A DNA stretch of 64,000 bases, taken from NCBI GenBank assembly GCA_034430175.1, contig DAOUFI010000015.1, forward strand, positions 62,001 to 126,000. Direction: 5' to 3'. Source of the DNA: UBA6107 sp034430175 (GTDB lineage Bacteria; Chloroflexota; Anaerolineae; Anaerolineales; Anaerolineaceae). Shown one piece after another: positions 1 through 8,657 of this stretch (its first letter is position 1; the number at the start of each line of letters is the position of its first letter). Below the pieces are notes generated by a model, which was given only the letters and a program-made list of their open reading frames with translations, made no database searches and had not been told where the DNA came from. Made by a program: the position numbers and the translations under genes.

Positions 1-291
1 GTTGATGGCGGTCAAGCCTGAGGCGCATAGCCTGTTGACCGTTACCGCTGGGACACTCACCGGCAACCCTGCCAGTAGCGAACTCATCCGGGCTACATTG
101 CGGTTATCCTCTCCGGCCTGGTTGGCGCAGCCAAGGTAGACTTCTTCCACTTCAGCCGGGTCGATCTTGTTCCTTTCCACCAAGGTCTTTAGTACCAACG
201 CTGCCAGATCATCCGGCCTGACCCTGGCGAGAACACCTCCAAGCGCACCGATCGCTGTTCGCACAGCATCCACGACGACGACTTCGACCAT
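1..291 (-). CDS. Acetyl-CoA acetyltransferase / 3-oxoadipyl-CoA-type thiolase, N-terminal part (cut by window start)
   Basis: I translated the first 97 codons on the minus strand. They begin VEVVVVDAVRTAIGALGG, the typical thiolase N-terminus. A GCANQAGEDNRNVARM block at residues 54-69 is characteristic of the 3-oxoadipyl-CoA/acetyl-CoA thiolase branch. VNRLCASGL follows with the nucleophilic Cys at residue 89. The family condenses or cleaves acyl-CoA thioesters in the cytoplasm. The start is an ATG at 291-289 with a strong GGAGGG Shine-Dalgarno about 6 bases upstream. The rest of the gene lies outside the window, so the His/Cys C-terminal catalytic motifs cannot be checked. Which acyl-CoA it uses is open. 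Confidence 0.9.
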   Translation of the reverse strand, partial: MVEVVVVDAVRTAIGALGGVLARVRPDDLAALVLKTLVERNKIDPAEVEEVYLGCANQAGEDNRNVARMSSLLAGLPVSVPAVTVNRLCASGLTAIN

Positions 292-397
292 ATCACCCTC
301 CGGGAATGATTTACTAATAAAATTCTACCACTGATGAAAAAATGACTTCATTTTTAAGAGGTCAGGTCAGAACGGGAATGAAATGAACCGATAATCG

Positions 398-403
398 TAT
401 AAT
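398..403 (+). promoter_or_regulatory. -10 box for the LGFP-like lipoprotein gene
   Basis: A perfect TATAAT lies 55 bases before the ATG at 459. I see no convincing -35. A GGAG near 441 can serve as ribosome binding site. The 167-base gap between the divergent thiolase and this gene holds nothing else I recognise. Confidence 0.45.
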
Positions 404-458
404 TAAGAAGAAGGATCCAATTAAATGGCGTCCGGATCGTCTGGAGAATATCGATCTG

Positions 459-1910
459 ATGCGTGGCAAGCTGAAAGGAATCATTGTCTATATTCTGCTC
501 CTGGGGTTATCGCTGACCGCGTGCAATTCCGGGAGTGCTAACGCGTCTCAAACCACTTACCAGATATCGCCAACCTTCCGTGAGCTCTATGAAAAGCTTG
601 GAGGAAATGATGTGCTCGGCGCGGCAATCAGTAAACCATTTACTCTGGATTCTTTTGAATGCCAATACACGGTAAACGTATTGATCTGTGTCAATCCGCA
701 AGCCACCGATTCAAATCGGTTATTCTTTTACCCATTGGCCAACTCAATGAACATTCGCGAAGATCCTTCGCAATCACCCGCCCAACCTGGATCGAATGTG
801 GTTGATGGATATACGATTTACGATGAGTTCATTTCCTTATACAACCAGTTGGGAGCGCAATTCACTGGCAAACCATTGACCCAGGCTCACATTAATTATT
901 CGCAACAACGGATCGAACAATACTTTGAGAATGTCGGCTTTTATCGCAAATTTTCCGACACCGCGGGTTCGGTCCATTTGCTCGCGTATGGCGCTTATAG
1001 TTGTCTGAATAAATGTAACTACACTCCCTCAGTAGAGGCTTCGATCCTGAACTCCGCGAGAGCGAGTTTGGATCAGCCATTGTTGGCTGGCCTTTCCGAG
1101 ATTGCGGACACCTCCATTTTGGGCGAGCCACTCACCCAGCCCTACATTGCCTCAGATGGGATGGAAGAGCAGGTCTATACAAACGCAGTGGTCTATGCTC
1201 CGGTTAATGATCTCAATTCAGCGCGGCTGCGCCCGGTTTCAACATTGATAAATATTCCTCGAACAGAACCCGGAACGCAAAAATATTCCAGCCGTGATGG
1301 AATGGTCTTCTATGCCATAAAAGGGAATAAGGGATACCATGTTCCACTCGTTTTCGATCAGTTCATCGCTAACCATGGCGGTAAAAATTTTTCCGGAAAT
1401 CCGATCGATGAAGTTTTTCAATACTCCGCCACTGTCTTTCGTCAATGTTTTGAAAATTACTGCCTTGATTATGATAGTGCAGCTTCCGACTCGAATAAGA
1501 TCAGCCTGGCTCCTCTGGGAATGCAGTACATTCAGCAGATCAGCGGATCCAGCTCGCCCACAGTACAGCCAGCGAACCTCTCATCAGATAATCTTATTTT
1601 AAATGTAGCCAAAATGAGCCAGAAGATCCCGGCGGACGGACAACAACAAATTCAGATACTTGTCATTCAAAAAGAGAATCAGCAACCCGTCCCCAACCTC
1701 GAGGCCACACTGACGATCAAGATGCCTGATGGATCGCTGTACACCGCTCAATTCCCCGCCACAGGTGTGGACGGTCGGTCCGCCCTGGTCATTCCCCCCA
1801 TGAAAGATATCCCGAACGGTACCATTCTGGAATTATCAGTCTGTATCAATGGCACAGACAACACTCCAGTTTGTGTAACCGATGGTTATTTAATTTGGCC
1901 TTCTCAGTAA
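459..1910 (+). CDS. Surface lipoprotein with four LGFP-like repeats and an Ig-like C-terminal domain
   Basis: A signal peptide with lipobox LTAC (Cys about residue 22) predicts a membrane-anchored lipoprotein. Residues about 38-370 contain four diverged copies of a module of roughly 80 residues. Each has an aromatic/acidic helix, a GG or LG turn and a G-x-P-I/L-T/S motif: LGGNDVLGAAISKPF, LGAQFTGKPLTQ, TSILGEPLTQPY and HGGKNFSGNPIDEVF. This is the style of LGFP repeats, proposed to bind cell-wall or surface polymers. The last 110 residues look like a bacterial Ig-like beta domain. The gene converges on the LysM lipoprotein with a 2-base gap. The repeat assignment is by eye and the function is unproven. 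Confidence 0.7.
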   Translation: MRGKLKGIIVYILLLGLSLTACNSGSANASQTTYQISPTFRELYEKLGGNDVLGAAISKPFTLDSFECQYTVNVLICVNPQATDSNRLFFYPLANSMNIREDPSQSPAQPGSNVVDGYTIYDEFISLYNQLGAQFTGKPLTQAHINYSQQRIEQYFENVGFYRKFSDTAGSVHLLAYGAYSCLNKCNYTPSVEASILNSARASLDQPLLAGLSEIADTSILGEPLTQPYIASDGMEEQVYTNAVVYAPVNDLNSARLRPVSTLINIPRTEPGTQKYSSRDGMVFYAIKGNKGYHVPLVFDQFIANHGGKNFSGNPIDEVFQYSATVFRQCFENYCLDYDSAASDSNKISLAPLGMQYIQQISGSSSPTVQPANLSSDNLILNVAKMSQKIPADGQQQIQILVIQKENQQPVPNLEATLTIKMPDGSLYTAQFPATGVDGRSALVIPPMKDIPNGTILELSVCINGTDNTPVCVTDGYLIWPSQ

Positions 1911-1912
1911 CC

Positions 1913-2887
1913 TTAGGGGTTAGCTTCTCCAAATAGATCAACATGATCAATCTTGCCCGCGATGCTATAGATATAGATCGAGAAATCGCCAGTAACGTTC
2001 TTGGATAATTCCGTCTGCTGGTTGAATTTGCGCACGCCAACCACCTTTCCCTGCGCGTCGTAGGCCACTGCCGCCACCCAGAACTGGCTGGCAGTCATTT
2101 TGCTGTTTACCAGCTTTACCGTGCCAGTGACGGAGGCAGAATAGCCATCAGTAGAGATGGTGGTGGTCAGATCTACGATCTCAATATCCAAAAAGGCATC
2201 ACTGTTATCCGGAACGGGCGACGCAGAGAGCAATTGGACTTCTACAATTGGTGTTCCGGTCACAGGAGGAGCAAAATATGTAAAAAGAGGCAGGCTTACG
2301 CCGCTCGGAAGACGATTAAGTGGAAGCAATCCTTCCTGAATGTAGCGGTCGCCAGTATCAGGGTCGGTGAGAATGAATTGAGCGACAAGGTTTTCAACAT
2401 CGAAACCCTGTTTATTTTCAGCGATCGCGAAGCAATACAGGCCACCGGTCAGCGAAGGCGTGCATTCCGGTGAATGGATTTTCACTGCTATTGCCGTTGG
2501 CGAAGGGACTATTTCAGTTTCCTGCGCGCCACTCGGTGCGGGAATAATGATGGTTATCCCAGCCTTGAGGTCATAGGGGTCGAGTCCAGGATTTGCCGCT
2601 TGCAATTCAGCCACGGTCAATCCGTTTTTGGCAGCGATCGTCCATAGGGTATCTTTTTCCTTAAGGACATATGTTCTGGGGGTGGGTGTCAGAGTGGGCA
2701 GGGGGGTAACTGTTGGCGCGTCAATTGGCGTGGCTGTCATTGATGGCGCGATGGTTGCTGTGAAATATGGCGTCAACTCACCTGCAACAGGTCCGGTTGG
2801 CGAAATTATTACATCCGAATTTCTCTGACAGGCTGCCGCCAGAACACAAGACATCACAAGAGTGAAAATCACTTTTCCCAGTTTCAT
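1913..2887 (-). CDS. LysM-domain lipoprotein
   Basis: This 324-residue protein starts at MKLGKV, with a signal peptide ending in lipobox LAAAC. A Thr-Pro linker of about 30 residues follows. Then comes one LysM domain (TYVLKEKDTLWTIAAKNGLT to the IIIPAP end, about residues 72-120), a peptidoglycan/chitin-binding fold. The C-terminal 90 residues (VTGTVKLVNSKMTASQFWVA region) resemble FxLYD-type beta domains. The open frame extends upstream, but a perfect TATAAT lies 7 bases before the ATG at 2887, so this start and a leaderless mRNA are preferred. It is divergent from the TPR gene and convergent with the LGFP-like lipoprotein, which supports a cell-envelope role. Confidence 0.8.
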   Translation of the reverse strand: MKLGKVIFTLVMSCVLAAACQRNSDVIISPTGPVAGELTPYFTATIAPSMTATPIDAPTVTPLPTLTPTPRTYVLKEKDTLWTIAAKNGLTVAELQAANPGLDPYDLKAGITIIIPAPSGAQETEIVPSPTAIAVKIHSPECTPSLTGGLYCFAIAENKQGFDVENLVAQFILTDPDTGDRYIQEGLLPLNRLPSGVSLPLFTYFAPPVTGTPIVEVQLLSASPVPDNSDAFLDIEIVDLTTTISTDGYSASVTGTVKLVNSKMTASQFWVAAVAYDAQGKVVGVRKFNQQTELSKNVTGDFSIYIYSIAGKIDHVDLFGEANP

Positions 2888-2900
2888 GATTTGCATTATA
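2888..2900 (-). promoter_or_regulatory. Leaderless-type promoter of the LysM lipoprotein
   Basis: On the minus strand TATAAT (2900-2895) is followed by seven bases and then the ATG at 2887. No Shine-Dalgarno can fit. Transcription is predicted to begin at or next to the start codon. Confidence 0.6.
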
Positions 2901-2911
2901 CCCGAATAATC

Positions 2912-2940
2912 TTGCCCGCCTTCCGAGCCTATGCTACACT
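2912..2940 (+). promoter_or_regulatory. Leaderless-type promoter of the TPR protein gene
   Basis: TTGCCC (2912-2917), a 17-base spacer and TACACT (2935-2940) are followed by six bases and the ATG at 2947. No Shine-Dalgarno is present. With the facing promoter of the LysM gene this makes a compact divergent leaderless promoter pair. Confidence 0.5.
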
Positions 2941-2946
2941 CTATGT

Positions 2947-4800
2947 ATGGCCACCCAGAAGGAAGCATATCAGCAGGCATTATCCTTCATTCAAGCTGGC
3001 GAGTTGGATAAGGCTCGCGAGCTATTGGCCCGTTTGATCAAAGCAGATAAAGACAACCTCGATTACTGGTTATGGATGAGCGCGGTGGTCAGAACCACCA
3101 AAGAACGTGTTTATTGCCTGCGTGAAGTGCTTGCCCGCGATCCAAAGAATGAAGAAGCCGCACTGGGTCTGCGTATGCTGGGGGAAAAAGCTCCTGATTT
3201 CGATCCCTCCAAAGTAATCCCCATCCGGCAGGTCCGTTGGAAAACCAGTCTGGAACTCGCGGATGAACATCCAACCGGACCCAGGGCGATCAAATCGAGA
3301 GTCTTTTTATATGTCATTCTCAGCATAATCATCATTGTGGTTTTCGGCGGCGGGTTATACATGGCACTGAAACCAACGCAGCAATCCTCCATGGAGACGG
3401 TCAAGCGCTGGACGATTACTCCGCTGCCTACCCTGACATTCACAAGCACACCCGGTCCAACGGTCACAGGATTTTCTCCCCTGGCGATTGTTGTCGATTC
3501 AACATTCACTCCCACACCGCTGTACGTTGCCACCCCGCATAACCGCATGGAAGCCTACAACGCTGCCATGCGCGCCTATGAAAAAGGTAACTGGGATTCC
3601 GCTTTGGAGTACTTTAACCAGGTTCTGGTTGATGAACCGAATTCACCCGATATCTATTACCACATCGGTGACGTCTATCGTTTCCAGGGGAAATATAAAG
3701 AAGCACTGGAAGCCTATCAAAAAGCGATCAAACTAGATCCGAATTTCGCCCCGTCTTATCTTGGTAAAGCCCGCGCGCTCCTGGATCAAACCCCATCCAA
3801 ACCAAAAGACGCCATTACTGCCCTGCAGATAGCCATCACTAAAGATCCAAACATGTACGAAGCCTACCTGGAGCTTGCCAGAACCAATTTAGCTTTGAAC
3901 GATCCTCAAACAGCTTTAGGTTGGCTGGATAAATACGTACAATACACCTCAGATAACGCGCTCTCCTGCATGTACCGAGCCCAAGTCTACCTGGCGCAGG
4001 GCGATAACGAAAATGCCCTGACCGAGATCATCAAGGCACAAAAACTGGATCCGACCCTGATCGCGGTTTACAAACTCTGGGGCAAGATCCTGCAATCACT
4101 CAACCAGTACAAAGAGTCCATTCCTCCGCTCCTGACGGTGATGAACGAGACGCCCCTCGATCTTGAAGCTCAGTCGCTCTTAGCCAGGGCGTACTACGAG
4201 ATTGGCGATACCAATAAAGCCATGACGATCATCAGCACGGTTTTGCAACAGGATAAGCAAAACATCAACGCCTATCTGCTGCGAGGCGATATCTATCTGG
4301 ACGAAAATAATCTGGACGCAGCCACCTCAGATTACAACAGGGTCATAAGCATTGACTACGGTAATTTCGAGGCGAACATCGGCCTGGGTCGGGTGTACAT
4401 GGCAAAAGGATTACCCGGCGCCGCCTACAATAAATTCGATTACACCAAGGATCTGGCAAAAACAGACACCCAGAAAGCGATCCTGACGTATTGGATGGGA
4501 AAAGCCCTTCAAGGCCTGAAGTATCCCGATGCTGCCATAAAAAAGTTTGAAGAAGCGCTGGCATATCCAGGCGGTATTCTGCCAATGAATCTGCGTGAGG
4601 ATGCCGAGGCACAACTGGCCATGCTCTATACGCCCACACCCACCCCAACCAAAACTAAGACCCCGTTGCCTTCCAATACGCCCACCGTGACAGATACCCC
4701 GAAACCCACCCTTCCACCCACTGTCACTCCGACCCCAACCAAAACCGAAACCCAAAAGCCGACCAACACCCATACTCCAAAACCCACCAACACACCCTAA
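2947..4800 (+). CDS. Membrane-anchored tetratricopeptide-repeat protein with Thr-Pro-rich tail
   Basis: This is a 617-residue protein. A short N-terminal TPR-like helix pair (residues 5-80) precedes a single membrane helix (about 119-140). A Thr-Pro linker follows, then a long array of about ten TPR motifs (about 200-555), for example YYHIGDVYRFQGKYKEALEA. It ends in about 55 residues made almost only of T, P and K. The topology suggests a cytoplasmic N-terminus and an exported TPR array that scaffolds other envelope proteins. It ends 18 bases before the PBP-like gene, so the two are probably co-transcribed. No partner can be named from sequence. Confidence 0.8.
   Translation: MATQKEAYQQALSFIQAGELDKARELLARLIKADKDNLDYWLWMSAVVRTTKERVYCLREVLARDPKNEEAALGLRMLGEKAPDFDPSKVIPIRQVRWKTSLELADEHPTGPRAIKSRVFLYVILSIIIIVVFGGGLYMALKPTQQSSMETVKRWTITPLPTLTFTSTPGPTVTGFSPLAIVVDSTFTPTPLYVATPHNRMEAYNAAMRAYEKGNWDSALEYFNQVLVDEPNSPDIYYHIGDVYRFQGKYKEALEAYQKAIKLDPNFAPSYLGKARALLDQTPSKPKDAITALQIAITKDPNMYEAYLELARTNLALNDPQTALGWLDKYVQYTSDNALSCMYRAQVYLAQGDNENALTEIIKAQKLDPTLIAVYKLWGKILQSLNQYKESIPPLLTVMNETPLDLEAQSLLARAYYEIGDTNKAMTIISTVLQQDKQNINAYLLRGDIYLDENNLDAATSDYNRVISIDYGNFEANIGLGRVYMAKGLPGAAYNKFDYTKDLAKTDTQKAILTYWMGKALQGLKYPDAAIKKFEEALAYPGGILPMNLREDAEAQLAMLYTPTPTPTKTKTPLPSNTPTVTDTPKPTLPPTVTPTPTKTETQKPTNTHTPKPTNTP
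4630..4797 (+). repeat. Low-complexity ACC/CCN (Thr-Pro) tract encoding the TPR protein tail
   Basis: The last 168 bases of the TPR gene are a run of CCN, ACN and AAR codons giving a Thr-Pro-Lys tail. Such tails are typical wall-spanning linkers. The tract could be prone to length variation. Confidence 0.7.
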
Positions 4801-4818
4801 CTGATTCATCGGGCCAAC

Positions 4819-7692
4819 GTGAAACGATTAAGAACGTACGTCCTCATCAAGAACCGCCAAAACAGGCACAAACAGCCCAGCAGGGTATTGGGGAAGATTA
4901 CGGATGGCGTTGTTCGCGTTTTTCTTTCCCTCTTTTGTGTGCTCATCTGCGCGGCCTTGATCACAGGCGCGTATCTATACGCTCAATTGACCTATGACTT
5001 ACCTTCCATCGATCAATTGCCGGTAATGCTGGACCGTGAGAATGGTGAATTGCTGCAACCGTCACGGCTTTACGATCGGACCGGGACTGAAGTACTCTAC
5101 ACCCTCGAGAATCCGGGGATCGTCCGTAAATTTCTGACTGTAAACCCGGACCAACCGGATCATTTCAGCCTGCAATTAGTCCGACTTGCGGTCGCGCATC
5201 TGGAACCAAATTTTTGGACCAGCACCGGAGTAGACACAGACGACCTTACAGATCCCCAGCCTCACACCATCGCAGAAAGACTTGCCAGAGGATTGCTGAT
5301 CGCTGATGAAGAAGAGTCGACCCGCAGTGCTCTTCGAATGAGACTATTGGCTAGTCAAATCATCTCAAAATATGGCCGAACTCAAGTTTTGGAATGGTAC
5401 CTGAACAGCGCCTATTTCGGTCACCTGGCTTACGGTGCCGAAAGTGCGGCCCAACTGTACCTGAACAAGTCAGCCTCTGATCTGGACCTGGCGGAATCCG
5501 CTTTGCTGGTCTCATTGATCGACTCTCCCGCTTTGAACCCTCTCGACGCTCCGACAGCAGCCCTCGAGAACTGGCGAGCCTTGCTTGATGATCTTCACGA
5601 GAGCGAAACGATCGCCGTGGATGAATTTACTCTAGCGTCTACAAAAATATTGACCTTTGCGTCTGCCCCCCTTGAGAGGCTGGATTCCAGTTCAGCTTTC
5701 ATCAAATTAGCCGAAACACAGCTCATCGATCTGGTGGGAAGCACACGAGTGGAACGCGGTGGATTGAATGTGATCACCACGCTTGACCTGGACATGCAAA
5801 ACCAATTGGTCTGCGCTAGCCGCAGCCAGTTGTTCCAAATCGAATCCATTTCGCTTTCAGGTGTAGCGCCAGACTTGCCGGAATGCCCGGCAGCAAATTA
5901 TCTGCCCACGCAGAGTTACAGCGCAGCCAACACGGGTCTTGCTGCCGCGGGCCTGATCATGGATCCTGCGACTGGGCAGATACTGGCTTACTCAGCTCCA
6001 ATAGATTTTAATGGGAACAGAATACAGGCAGCTCTCCAACCCGGATCATTGCTTTCGCCATTCGTGGCAATAACAGCCTTTGCCCGCGGTGATTCACCCG
6101 CTTCGTTGACCTGGGACGTACCCATCTCGCTGCTGGCTGGTCTTGAAGGACAAAAAAATCCCGATGGAATTTTCCATGGCCCGGTCAATTACCGGATCGC
6201 CCTGGCCAATGATTACGTGACTCCTTTATCAGCGATCTTTCAACAATATGATCGGCAAACCGTCTGGTCGATCGCCGCTGCCTCCGGCCTTTCAATTGTT
6301 GAAGGTGGAGCGGCTTCCCCATCCCTGTTATTTGGTGGCGGGGAAACAACATTGAATGAAGTTGCTCAGGCTTATGCCATCCTCGCCAGCGAAGGCGTCC
6401 AAAATGGCGTGATCAACCCGGTAACAGGAAAACTGGAAAATGTATCCATCTTAAAAGTGGAAACCAGCAATGGTCAGACCCTGGTGGATAACACCTTGCC
6501 TCGCCAGCAATCGATCATCAGCACTTCACTGGCTTACCTGGTGAACAATATCCTTAGTGATGAAACTTCGCGTTGGAGCAGCCTGGGCCATCCCAACGCG
6601 CTTGAAGTCGGCCGGCCAGCTGCGGTTAAGATCGGACAGGTATCGGATCACGGTCAAACCTGGACGGTAGGGTACACCCCATATCGTCTGGTGCTCACCT
6701 GGGTTGGTAATGGAATGGCATCCAATCAGGTTGCCAAGGTTGATTATCAAATGAGCGCGGGGCTCTGGCATGCGTTGATCCAATATACATCGCTTGATCT
6801 ACCCGCAGATGATTGGACAAAGCCGCTGGACGTGACCGAGATACAGGTCTGCTCTCCGTCGGGAATGCTCCCCACCAATGATTGCCCCCTCATCACTTCT
6901 GACGTGTTCATTTTTGGTAATGAACCCACCCAAGCAGACACGCTTTATCAGAAGGCCAAGGTCAATCGCGAGACGGGCTTGCTGGCAACCGTTTATACCC
7001 CGCCGGACATGATCGAGGAAAATATTTATCTGAATGTACCGGCAGAGATACGCAATTGGGCAATTAACGCCGGTTACGCCGTGCTTCCGCAAGGCTATGA
7101 CGCCATTCCCATGACCGCTTCCAATCCACTGGTGCAAATCACCAGCCCGGTAATCTTCTCACCGGTGAAGGGAAAGGTGATCATCACCGGGACGGCAAAC
7201 ATCGATTCATTCGCGTCGTATACCGTCCAGGTAGGTCAGGGCATTAACCCAGATACATGGCAACAGATCGGCACAACCGGCACAAAGCCGGTGATCAATG
7301 GCACTTTGGCCACCTGGGATACCAGCGGATTGGAAGGTCTCTACGCCATCCGTTTGACCGTCGTCTCCAAAGACAACGAAGTCAGTACTTCAGTAATCCA
7401 GGTAACGGTTGACAATGTCGCGCCCGCGATTCAGATCACCTATCCCAGTGCTGGAGGAAAGGTTCTCGCCATAAACGGCGCCGTAACCCTGACCGTCAAT
7501 ATTTCAGACATGGTGGGTGTGGCTCGCGTGGAATGGTGGCTCGATGGTAAGTTGATCTCAGAACAAACGGACGCCCCTTTTATTGTCTTATGGAACTCGA
7601 CTCCGGGGAAACATAAATTACAGGTCAAGGCGTGGGATAAAGCTGGCAATAAGGCCGTTTCTGAAATAATTCAGTTCGAAGTAACGAAATAA
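4819..7692 (+). CDS. Class A penicillin-binding-protein homologue with degraded active sites (probable pseudoenzyme)
   Basis: The 957-residue protein has an N-terminal basic tail and a membrane helix (about 32-56). A GT51-like region follows: VLEWYLNSAYFGHLAYGAESAAQLY at about 190-215 fits the family well. Next is a transpeptidase-like region, a PBP1C-like C-terminal domain and two Ig-like domains (about 775-957). The catalytic residues are missing. The glycosyltransferase ED...H motif reads AHLEPNFWTSTG (126-137). The GGSTITQQ-like motif reads PQPHTIAER. SxxK reads SLLS (410-413). SxN reads NDY (464-466). KTG reads KIG (604-606). It is likely structural or regulatory in wall assembly rather than an enzyme. 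The start is GTG at 4819, chosen because it places the membrane helix normally. Confidence 0.82.
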   Translation: MKRLRTYVLIKNRQNRHKQPSRVLGKITDGVVRVFLSLFCVLICAALITGAYLYAQLTYDLPSIDQLPVMLDRENGELLQPSRLYDRTGTEVLYTLENPGIVRKFLTVNPDQPDHFSLQLVRLAVAHLEPNFWTSTGVDTDDLTDPQPHTIAERLARGLLIADEEESTRSALRMRLLASQIISKYGRTQVLEWYLNSAYFGHLAYGAESAAQLYLNKSASDLDLAESALLVSLIDSPALNPLDAPTAALENWRALLDDLHESETIAVDEFTLASTKILTFASAPLERLDSSSAFIKLAETQLIDLVGSTRVERGGLNVITTLDLDMQNQLVCASRSQLFQIESISLSGVAPDLPECPAANYLPTQSYSAANTGLAAAGLIMDPATGQILAYSAPIDFNGNRIQAALQPGSLLSPFVAITAFARGDSPASLTWDVPISLLAGLEGQKNPDGIFHGPVNYRIALANDYVTPLSAIFQQYDRQTVWSIAAASGLSIVEGGAASPSLLFGGGETTLNEVAQAYAILASEGVQNGVINPVTGKLENVSILKVETSNGQTLVDNTLPRQQSIISTSLAYLVNNILSDETSRWSSLGHPNALEVGRPAAVKIGQVSDHGQTWTVGYTPYRLVLTWVGNGMASNQVAKVDYQMSAGLWHALIQYTSLDLPADDWTKPLDVTEIQVCSPSGMLPTNDCPLITSDVFIFGNEPTQADTLYQKAKVNRETGLLATVYTPPDMIEENIYLNVPAEIRNWAINAGYAVLPQGYDAIPMTASNPLVQITSPVIFSPVKGKVIITGTANIDSFASYTVQVGQGINPDTWQQIGTTGTKPVINGTLATWDTSGLEGLYAIRLTVVSKDNEVSTSVIQVTVDNVAPAIQITYPSAGGKVLAINGAVTLTVNISDMVGVARVEWWLDGKLISEQTDAPFIVLWNSTPGKHKLQVKAWDKAGNKAVSEIIQFEVTK

Positions 7693-7709
7693 CCCAAACA
7701 AATCATCAC

Positions 7710-7736
7710 CACTTGCATTGCAAGTGAAATCATTTT
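7710..7736 (+). terminator. Hairpin after the PBP-like gene
   Basis: CACTTGC-ATT-GCAAGTG (7710-7726) is followed by a few bases and a TTTTT run. It separates the PBP gene from the deacetylase operon. The stem is short and the T run is offset, so termination may be partial. Confidence 0.5.
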
Positions 7737-7750
7737 TACGGAGGAACATC

Positions 7751-8641
7751 ATGCCTAAAAGTCCAAATCCTATCTTGAGAAAGTTGGGGTTGTCTGACGA
7801 CGACCGCGTCGCAATCATCCACACTGATGATATTGGCATGTGCCAATCGAATGTGGATGCCTTTGCTGACCTCTGGGAAGCCGGGATTATCTCCTCTGGA
7901 GCTATCATGTTCCCGTGTTCCTGGTCAAACGCAGCTATCGAGTATTCCAAAGCTCATCCCCAGGCTGACCTGGGCGTGCACATGACGTTGACCAGCGAAT
8001 GGCAGACTTACCGCTGGGGTCCCATTTCCACCCGCGACCGGCGATCCGGAATGATGGACAGTGAAGGTTACTTTTTCAGAACATCTGAAGAAGCACAGAA
8101 GCACGGAAAACCCCGAGCAGTAAAAATCGAATTACAGGCGCAATTGGACAGGGCACTCAACGCCGGCCTTAAACCTACCCATATCGATACCCATATGGGA
8201 TCGGTTGCCTGTGTGAAATTCATGAACGCATACATTGGCCTTGCCGAGAAATACAAACTGCCGCCGATGATCTTTCGCATGGACGAAGAGGAATGGCGCG
8301 CCACCGGTTTGGATCCATTGACCGCCAAATTGGCAGCCCGCTTGATCGCAAATCTGGAGGAAAAAAAGATCCCCCTTCTCGATCACATTTGCCAGCTTCC
8401 GCTCGATACCGATAAAGACCACATGGATGTAGCAAAAAAAGCCCTTTCAGAGCTGAAACCCGGCATCACCCACTTTATCATCCATCCCAATAAAGACACA
8501 CCCGAAATCCGCGCCATTGCTCCTGACTGGCGTGCCCGGGTGGGAAATTATCAGGATTTCATGAGCGACGAGATGCGAAAACACATCAAAAAGATTGGTC
8601 TGCACGTGATCGGTTACCGCGCATTGGCAGAATTAATGTAG
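7751..8641 (+). CDS. ChbG/HpnK (YdjC) family carbohydrate deacetylase
   Basis: This 296-residue protein has the metal-dependent deacetylase signature of the YdjC/ChbG family. HTDDIGMC at about residues 25-32 supplies the catalytic and metal-binding Asp. LGVHMTLTSEW and THIDTHMG supply metal-binding His residues, and THFIIHPN the last His. The family removes acetyl groups from acetylated sugars such as chitooligosaccharides. The ATG at 7751 follows a strong GGAGGA. The GPH symporter gene follows 16 bases later, so the pair probably imports and deacetylates an acetylated sugar or oligosaccharide. The exact substrate is not visible. Confidence 0.85.
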   Translation: MPKSPNPILRKLGLSDDDRVAIIHTDDIGMCQSNVDAFADLWEAGIISSGAIMFPCSWSNAAIEYSKAHPQADLGVHMTLTSEWQTYRWGPISTRDRRSGMMDSEGYFFRTSEEAQKHGKPRAVKIELQAQLDRALNAGLKPTHIDTHMGSVACVKFMNAYIGLAEKYKLPPMIFRMDEEEWRATGLDPLTAKLAARLIANLEEKKIPLLDHICQLPLDTDKDHMDVAKKALSELKPGITHFIIHPNKDTPEIRAIAPDWRARVGNYQDFMSDEMRKHIKKIGLHVIGYRALAELM

Positions 8642-8657
8642 TCCATCAGGAGGAAAA

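Noticed and set aside
3111..3548. 145-residue minus-strand open frame inside the TPR gene
   Set aside because: It is a shadow of the strongly supported TPR reading frame, with no domain and no ribosome binding site.
4819..7692. Treating the PBP-like gene as a pseudogene
   Set aside because: The frame is open for 957 codons with well-formed membrane, fold-core and Ig domains. Loss is confined to catalytic motifs, which fits a pseudoenzyme rather than a decaying gene.
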